Positions 59,257-64,000 of a stretch of 64,000 nt of DNA are shown here, in pieces. A program made the translations under genes and the position numbers. Source of the stretch: CAZYFH01 sp965197395 (GTDB lineage: Bacteria > Acidobacteriota > Vicinamibacteria > Vicinamibacterales > UBA8438); assembly GCA_965197395.1 (NCBI GenBank), contig CBDANB010000006.1, forward strand, positions 1-64,000, written 5' to 3'. Every line of letters starts with the position of its first letter. The first letter of the stretch is position 1. The notes beneath the pieces were generated by a model. That model was given only the letters and a program-made list of their open reading frames with translations. It was not told the origin of the DNA and did not search any database.

Positions 59257-60843
59257 ATGAGCGCCCGGTACGACACGATCGTCATCGGCGGCGGCCACAA
59301 CGGACTGGTCGCCGCCGCGTATCTCGGGCGCGCGGGGCGCCGCACCCTCGTCGTCGAGCGCCGGCCGGTTGTCGGCGGCGCCGCCGTCAGCGCCGAGATT
59401 CATCCGGGCTTCACCTATTCGGTCTGCTCGTACGTCGTCTCGCTCCTGAGACCGGAGATCATCCGAGACCTCGACCTCGCGAGCCACGGGCTCGAGTTGC
59501 TCCCGGTCGACGGCACGTTCACACCGCTCGGCACCCGGCCGGGCGACTATCTGTGGCGCGTAGACGACGCCGAACAGACCCGCCGGGAGATTGCCCGGCA
59601 CTCGACGCGCGACGCCGACGTCTACGCCGACTACGGTCGGGCGATGTCGGACATGGCCCGCTTCGTCGCGCCGCTGCTCGCCATGGCACCGTGCGACCCG
59701 ACCGTCCCCGATCCGCGCGCGTGGCTTCAGCTCTGGGGCGAGGTGCAGCGATTCCGGATGCTGGGGGACACCGCCCGCTCCGAGTTCGCCCGGCTGATGA
59801 CCGCCAGCGCAGTCGATTTCCTCGACCGCTGGTTCGAGAGCGACGCGCTGAAAGCGACCCTGGCGGCGTCGGGGATCATCGGCACCTGCCTCGGCGTCCG
59901 ATCTCCGGGAACGGCGTATGTGCTGCTCCATCACTACATGGGAGAGGTCGACGGCGCGTATCGAGCGTGGGGCCTGCCTCGCGGAGGAACCGGCGCCCTC
60001 TCGGCGGCTCTCGCGGGCGCTGCGCGCGCCGCCGGCGTCGAGATTCGCACGGATGCCGGCGTCGATCACATCGTCGTCGAGCAGGGTCGCGCGACCGGCG
60101 TCGTGCTCGACGACGGCGAGTCGATCGCGGCGACAACGGTCGCCTCGGGGGTGGACCCGCGCCGGACGTTTCTCGGGCTGGTGGGTCCGCGGCACTTGCC
60201 GGACGAGTTCCGCTCGGCGGTCGAGGGCTATCGGTTCCGCGGGTCGTCGGGCAAAGTGAATCTCGCACTCGACGCCCTGCCCGACTTTCCGTGTCGCCCG
60301 GGCGCAGGTACGCACCTACGGGGCGCCATCTCCATCTCCCCAAGCGTCGACTACATGGAGCGCGCCTACGACGACGCCAAGTACGGCGCGTATTCGAGGC
60401 GTCCATATCTCGACGTCGTCATACCGAGCCTGAGCGATCCAACCGTCGCTCCCCCGGGCAAGCACGTCATGTCGTGCTTCGTACAGTACGCGCCGTACTC
60501 GCTGGCTGACGGCGACTGGGACACGACCCGCAACCGATTCGGCGACGGCGTGATCGACACGCTGGCCGAGTTCGCACCGAACATCAGAGACATCGTGCTC
60601 CACCGTCAGGTACTCACCCCGCTCGACCTGGAGCGTCAGTTCGGCCTCACCGAGGGCAACATCTTCCATGGGGAGTTGTCGCGGGACCAGCTGTTCTTCC
60701 TGCGCCCGACGCCAGGGTGGGCGCGATACCGGACGCCGATCCGGGGGCTCTACCTGTGCGGCTCCGGGGCACACCCCGGCGGCGGGCTCATGGGCGCGCC
60801 GGGGCTAAACGCCGCTCGGGCGATCATCGCCGACAGGGAATAG
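59257..60843 (+). CDS. PYROXD2/phytoene-desaturase-like FAD-dependent oxidoreductase (paralogue 1)
   Basis: 528 residues. N-terminal FAD loop YDTIVIGGGHNGLVAAAYLGRAG, VVERRPVVGGAAVS and HPGFTYSVCSYVVSLLRPEI; middle HHYMGEVDGAYRAWGLPRGGTGALSAALA; C-terminal FAD block RYRTPIRGLYLCGSGAHPGGGLMGAPG. The family belongs to the amine-oxidase/carotenoid-desaturase superfamily; substrate unknown. Followed, beyond a GC-rich repeat, by a second copy. Confidence 0.85.
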   Translation: MSARYDTIVIGGGHNGLVAAAYLGRAGRRTLVVERRPVVGGAAVSAEIHPGFTYSVCSYVVSLLRPEIIRDLDLASHGLELLPVDGTFTPLGTRPGDYLWRVDDAEQTRREIARHSTRDADVYADYGRAMSDMARFVAPLLAMAPCDPTVPDPRAWLQLWGEVQRFRMLGDTARSEFARLMTASAVDFLDRWFESDALKATLAASGIIGTCLGVRSPGTAYVLLHHYMGEVDGAYRAWGLPRGGTGALSAALAGAARAAGVEIRTDAGVDHIVVEQGRATGVVLDDGESIAATTVASGVDPRRTFLGLVGPRHLPDEFRSAVEGYRFRGSSGKVNLALDALPDFPCRPGAGTHLRGAISISPSVDYMERAYDDAKYGAYSRRPYLDVVIPSLSDPTVAPPGKHVMSCFVQYAPYSLADGDWDTTRNRFGDGVIDTLAEFAPNIRDIVLHRQVLTPLDLERQFGLTEGNIFHGELSRDQLFFLRPTPGWARYRTPIRGLYLCGSGAHPGGGLMGAPGLNAARAIIADRE

Positions 60844-60895
60844 GCCGTTATGCGACCCTCTAACCGGAGTTTTGTACTCGTTCCGGGCCGTCGGC

Positions 60896-60996
60896 ACACG
60901 GCCAAGGCGCGCACGGCGCGCCTCGCGGGCGCGGAGTGGGGCTCTCGGGGTCCCCGCGGAGCGCCTGCGGGGGTTCGGGGCGAAGCCCCGTCAGGT
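60896..60996. repeat. GC-rich intergenic repeat, copy 5
   Basis: GGCGCGCACGGCGCGCC, core GTGGGGCTCTCGGGGTCCCC and GGGGCGAAGCCCC, reverse orientation. It lies between the two PYROXD2-like genes and ends just before ATG 60999, so the second gene's ribosome site is within or next to it. Confidence 0.85.
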
Positions 60997-60998
60997 TA

Positions 60999-62600
60999 AT
61001 GCCACGATACGACGCGGTCATCGTCGGCGCGGGTCACAACGGCCTCGTCTGCGCGGGCTACCTGGCCCGCGCGGGTCTGCGCCCGCTGGTGCTCGAGCGG
61101 CGGCCGGTCGTCGGCGGCATCGCCGTCACCGAGGAGCTATGCCCAGGGTTTCGCTGCCCGACGCTCGAACATGTCGTCGGGCCGCTGGCCGAGGGGGTGG
61201 CCACCACCCTGGGACTGGCGCGCCACGGGCTGCGGTGGCTCGGACGGCCGCGTGCGCTTGTTGCCCTCGCCCCGGATGGCGGCGCCCTTGTCCTCGACCG
61301 CGACCCAAGAACATCGGCTGAGTCGATCGGCGCTTTCTCACGGCGGGATGCTCAGCGATACGTCGCCTGGCACGGTGAGGTCTCGGCCACGCACACGGTG
61401 GTGCGCCGACTCGCCGCCTCCCCTCCACCGGACATCGATGCGATCGGAATCCGCGACCTCCGGTCCCTGCTGATCGCGGGTGGGGCGTTCTATCGACTGA
61501 GCCGAACCACGCGGCGCAGCCTGCTGCGATGGTTGACGTTGCCGGTTGCCGACCTCGTCGCGGAACGATTCGAATCTGACCTGCTTCAGAGCGCACTGGC
61601 GGCGCGCGCGCTTGACGGGGTCGCCGTCGGCCCACGTGCCGGTGGCACGGGACTGAACTTCCTGTTACAGACCGCCGCGAACGGGGACGCGGCCACGTCG
61701 CAGCCGGCGGTCGCCGGTGGACCGGGCGCGCTGACCCAAGCGCTCGCTGCGGCAGCGACCGCGGCCGGCGCCGAGATCCGGACCGACACGGTTGTCGAGC
61801 GTATCGCGGTCGAACACGGCGCGGCCCGCGCGGTTGTGCTCAGCCGCGGCGACCAGATCGACGCGCCGATAATCGTCTCGAACGCCGACCCGCGCAGCAC
61901 GTTGCTGCGGCTAGTGAACCCGGACACACTCGATCCGCGCGTCCGCCGAGACCTGGAGTCCTATCGTTCGGTCGGGACCGTCGCAAAGGTCAACCTGGCG
62001 CTCGACACGCTGCCGTCGTTCGCCGCGCTCCGCTCAATGGATGAACGCAGCCGGGCGCACGCGCTCGCAGGGCGGATACACCTCGGACCGACGATCGACT
62101 ACCTCGAGCGCGCCGCCGACGCAGCCAAATACGGCCAGTATTCTGACGCTCCGATCCTCGACATCACCCTGCCGTCGGTCTCGGATCCAACGATGGCACC
62201 CGCCGGGCGGCATGTCATGTCCATCCGCGCGCAGTTCGCGCCGTATGCGCTGAGCGGCCGGCGCTGGAAGGACGCCAGGGACGAGCTGACCGCGGCGATC
62301 CTCCGGGTGTTGTCGGAGTACGCGCCCGACGTCGCGGCGACCATCGTGCACCAGCAGGTGCTCACCCCGGCCGACATCGAGGCGACGTACGGATTGTCCG
62401 GGGGGCACCTCCGCCAGGGCGAGTTGGCGCTCGACCAGCTGTTCGCGATGCGGCCCCTCCCAGGGTGGGCCCGGTACCGGACCCCGATTCGCGGCCTCTA
62501 CCTGTGCGGGTCCGGTACTCACCCGGGCGTCGGCGTGACCGGCGCCTCCGGCAAGCACGCGAGCCGTGCGGTGCTCGAGGACCCCTTCGGCCAGCTGTAG
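60999..62600 (+). CDS. PYROXD2/phytoene-desaturase-like FAD-dependent oxidoreductase (paralogue 2)
   Basis: 533 residues from ATG 60999. YDAVIVGAGHNGLVCAGYLARAG, LERRPVVGGIAVTEELCPGFRCPTLEHVVGPL, GGPGALTQALAAAA and the final RYRTPIRGLYLCGSGTHPGVGVTGASGKHA parallel the upstream gene domain for domain. The two proteins are clearly related yet diverged, especially in the substrate half. No ribosome site is obvious because the GC-rich repeat abuts the start. Confidence 0.85.
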   Translation: MPRYDAVIVGAGHNGLVCAGYLARAGLRPLVLERRPVVGGIAVTEELCPGFRCPTLEHVVGPLAEGVATTLGLARHGLRWLGRPRALVALAPDGGALVLDRDPRTSAESIGAFSRRDAQRYVAWHGEVSATHTVVRRLAASPPPDIDAIGIRDLRSLLIAGGAFYRLSRTTRRSLLRWLTLPVADLVAERFESDLLQSALAARALDGVAVGPRAGGTGLNFLLQTAANGDAATSQPAVAGGPGALTQALAAAATAAGAEIRTDTVVERIAVEHGAARAVVLSRGDQIDAPIIVSNADPRSTLLRLVNPDTLDPRVRRDLESYRSVGTVAKVNLALDTLPSFAALRSMDERSRAHALAGRIHLGPTIDYLERAADAAKYGQYSDAPILDITLPSVSDPTMAPAGRHVMSIRAQFAPYALSGRRWKDARDELTAAILRVLSEYAPDVAATIVHQQVLTPADIEATYGLSGGHLRQGELALDQLFAMRPLPGWARYRTPIRGLYLCGSGTHPGVGVTGASGKHASRAVLEDPFGQL

Positions 62601-62679
62601 CGTCGCGTGTCGCGGGTTCGCCGAGATGACCTGACACCGGACGCGGGAAATCGATACACTCGTTGTTTCCGTTTTCTCC

Positions 62680-62691
62680 GGGGGGGGGGGG
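62680..62691. repeat. Run of 12 G immediately upstream of the peroxiredoxin gene
   Basis: Twelve consecutive G end 5 bp before ATG 62697 and occupy the Shine-Dalgarno position. Such homopolymers are prone to slippage, so the spacing or strength of translation initiation could vary. Confidence 0.9.
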
Positions 62692-62696
62692 ACCAT

Positions 62697-63356
<660 letters not shown>

Positions 63357-63390
63357 CGACCGGCACGACGCACGCTCGGCTGGGCTCGCC

Positions 63391-64000
63391 CTACTCCGTC
63401 CGCATGTGGGGATAGCGGTAGTCGCGCGGCGGTGTGAGGTTTTCTTTCGTCGTCCGAGCGCTCACCCAGCGGATCAGGTTCAGGGAGCTCCCGGCCTTGT
63501 CGTTGGTTCCCGACGCGCGCGATCCGCCGAAGGGCTGCTGGCCGACCACCGCGCCGGTCGGCTTGTCGTTGATATAGAAGTTGCCGGCCGCGTGTCGCAG
63601 TGTGCCATGCGCCTGCGTGATGGCCTTGCGATCGGTCGCAAAGATCCCGCCGGTCAGTGCGTAGGGCGACGTGCTGTCACACAGCTCGAGCGTCCGCTCA
63701 TAGTCGGCATCGTCATAGACGTAGACCGTCAGCACCGGGCCGAAGAGCTCGACCTCCATTGTCGTGTAGTGCGGATCGTGTGCGCGAATGATGGTCGGCG
63801 AGATGAAGTACCCCGTACGATCGTCACACTGACCGCCGCAGATGACGTCGGCGTCGCCGGCCTCACGGGCGGCGTCGATCGCGCCCTTGTTCGTCGCATA
63901 CGACGAGGGGTCGATCACGGCACCCATGAAATTCGTCAGGTCGGTGATGTCGCCGTACGTGATCGCCTCGACCTGTTCGCACAATCGGTCGCCGTGCGCG
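63391..64000 (-). CDS. 1-pyrroline-5-carboxylate dehydrogenase-type aldehyde dehydrogenase, 5' part outside window
   Basis: C-terminal 200 or so residues of an ALDH; the frame is open to the right edge. GPVLTVYVYDDADYERTLELCDSTSPYALTGGIFATDR, NFYINDKPTGAVVGQQPFGGSRASGTNDKAGSSLNLIRWVSARTTKE and the ending PRDYRYPHM match the RocA/PutA-type P5C dehydrogenase of proline catabolism. The catalytic Cys and NAD site would be outside the window. Convergent with the peroxiredoxin gene. Confidence 0.88.
   Translation of the reverse strand, partial: AHGDRLCEQVEAITYGDITDLTNFMGAVIDPSSYATNKGAIDAAREAGDADVICGGQCDDRTGYFISPTIIRAHDPHYTTMEVELFGPVLTVYVYDDADYERTLELCDSTSPYALTGGIFATDRKAITQAHGTLRHAAGNFYINDKPTGAVVGQQPFGGSRASGTNDKAGSSLNLIRWVSARTTKENLTPPRDYRYPHMRTE

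Overview
The window is GC-rich chromosomal DNA from a Gram-negative-type bacterium, shown by lipobox lipoproteins, a putative outer-membrane porin, a LipB/E2 pair and hopanoid squalene genes. The mix of genes (long two-lobed ThyX, hpnCDE, Ser/Thr kinase with TPRs, tandem PYROXD2-like oxidoreductases, DUF6282 and DUF5989/SxtJ/carbamoyltransferase genes) is most like Acidobacteriota, perhaps the Vicinamibacteria. That placement is inference; there is no rRNA marker here. I saw no tRNA, rRNA or CRISPR array.

Layout. 1-3514: surface-polysaccharide genes on the minus strand (CapD-type epimerase cut by the window edge, DegT aminotransferase, 2-hydroxyacid dehydrogenase). 3835-9712: a mobile island with a RecT/Bet recombinase, a protein with an SSB-like tail, an exonuclease-HNH fusion and a DUF3631 ATPase, followed by broken IS3, IS21 and IS256 pieces. 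9726-22049: mostly housekeeping genes (M20 peptidase, rhodanese, purine permease, metallo-hydrolase, ThyX, WbpE-like aminotransferase, peptide deformylase, NUDIX, ThiI). 22093-25260: hpnE-hpnD-hpnC, the three-enzyme route from farnesyl diphosphate to squalene. 25368-27825: a carbamoyltransferase / SxtJ / DUF5989 cassette. 27896-40383: cobalamin adenosyltransferase, MutY-like glycosylase, YgfZ-like protein, alpha/beta hydrolase, FHA protein, a kinase-like gene broken by an IS200-type element, SDR, a malate-dehydrogenase-like protein, LipB and the E2 acyltransferase that LipB would lipoylate.

40591-49417 is the most unusual part. A sigma-54-dependent response regulator is split by an ISL3 element with a clear 8-bp target duplication. 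Next come a good sigma-54 -24/-12 site, a radical SAM/SPASM peptide maturase, and two tiny genes for 33- and 34-residue peptides. The peptides end in alignable 13-residue tails. They are followed by an orphan oligopeptide-type binding lipoprotein, an overlapping sensor histidine kinase and an 81-residue protein. This reads as an undescribed modified-peptide (RiPP) locus, possibly a peptide signalling circuit, whose regulator is at present broken by the insertion.

49484-64000: HU, QueF, Smr, an IYD-like nitroreductase, a HypE/AIR-synthase-like protein, a membrane HD-GYP protein, a metallopeptidase, DUF6282, a sodium:solute symporter with its small partner, a porin, two PYROXD2-like flavoproteins, a 1-Cys peroxiredoxin behind a 12-G tract, and the C-terminal part of an aldehyde dehydrogenase. 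A GC-rich hairpin-forming repeat of about 80-100 bp recurs in five intergenic spaces, with partial copies elsewhere.
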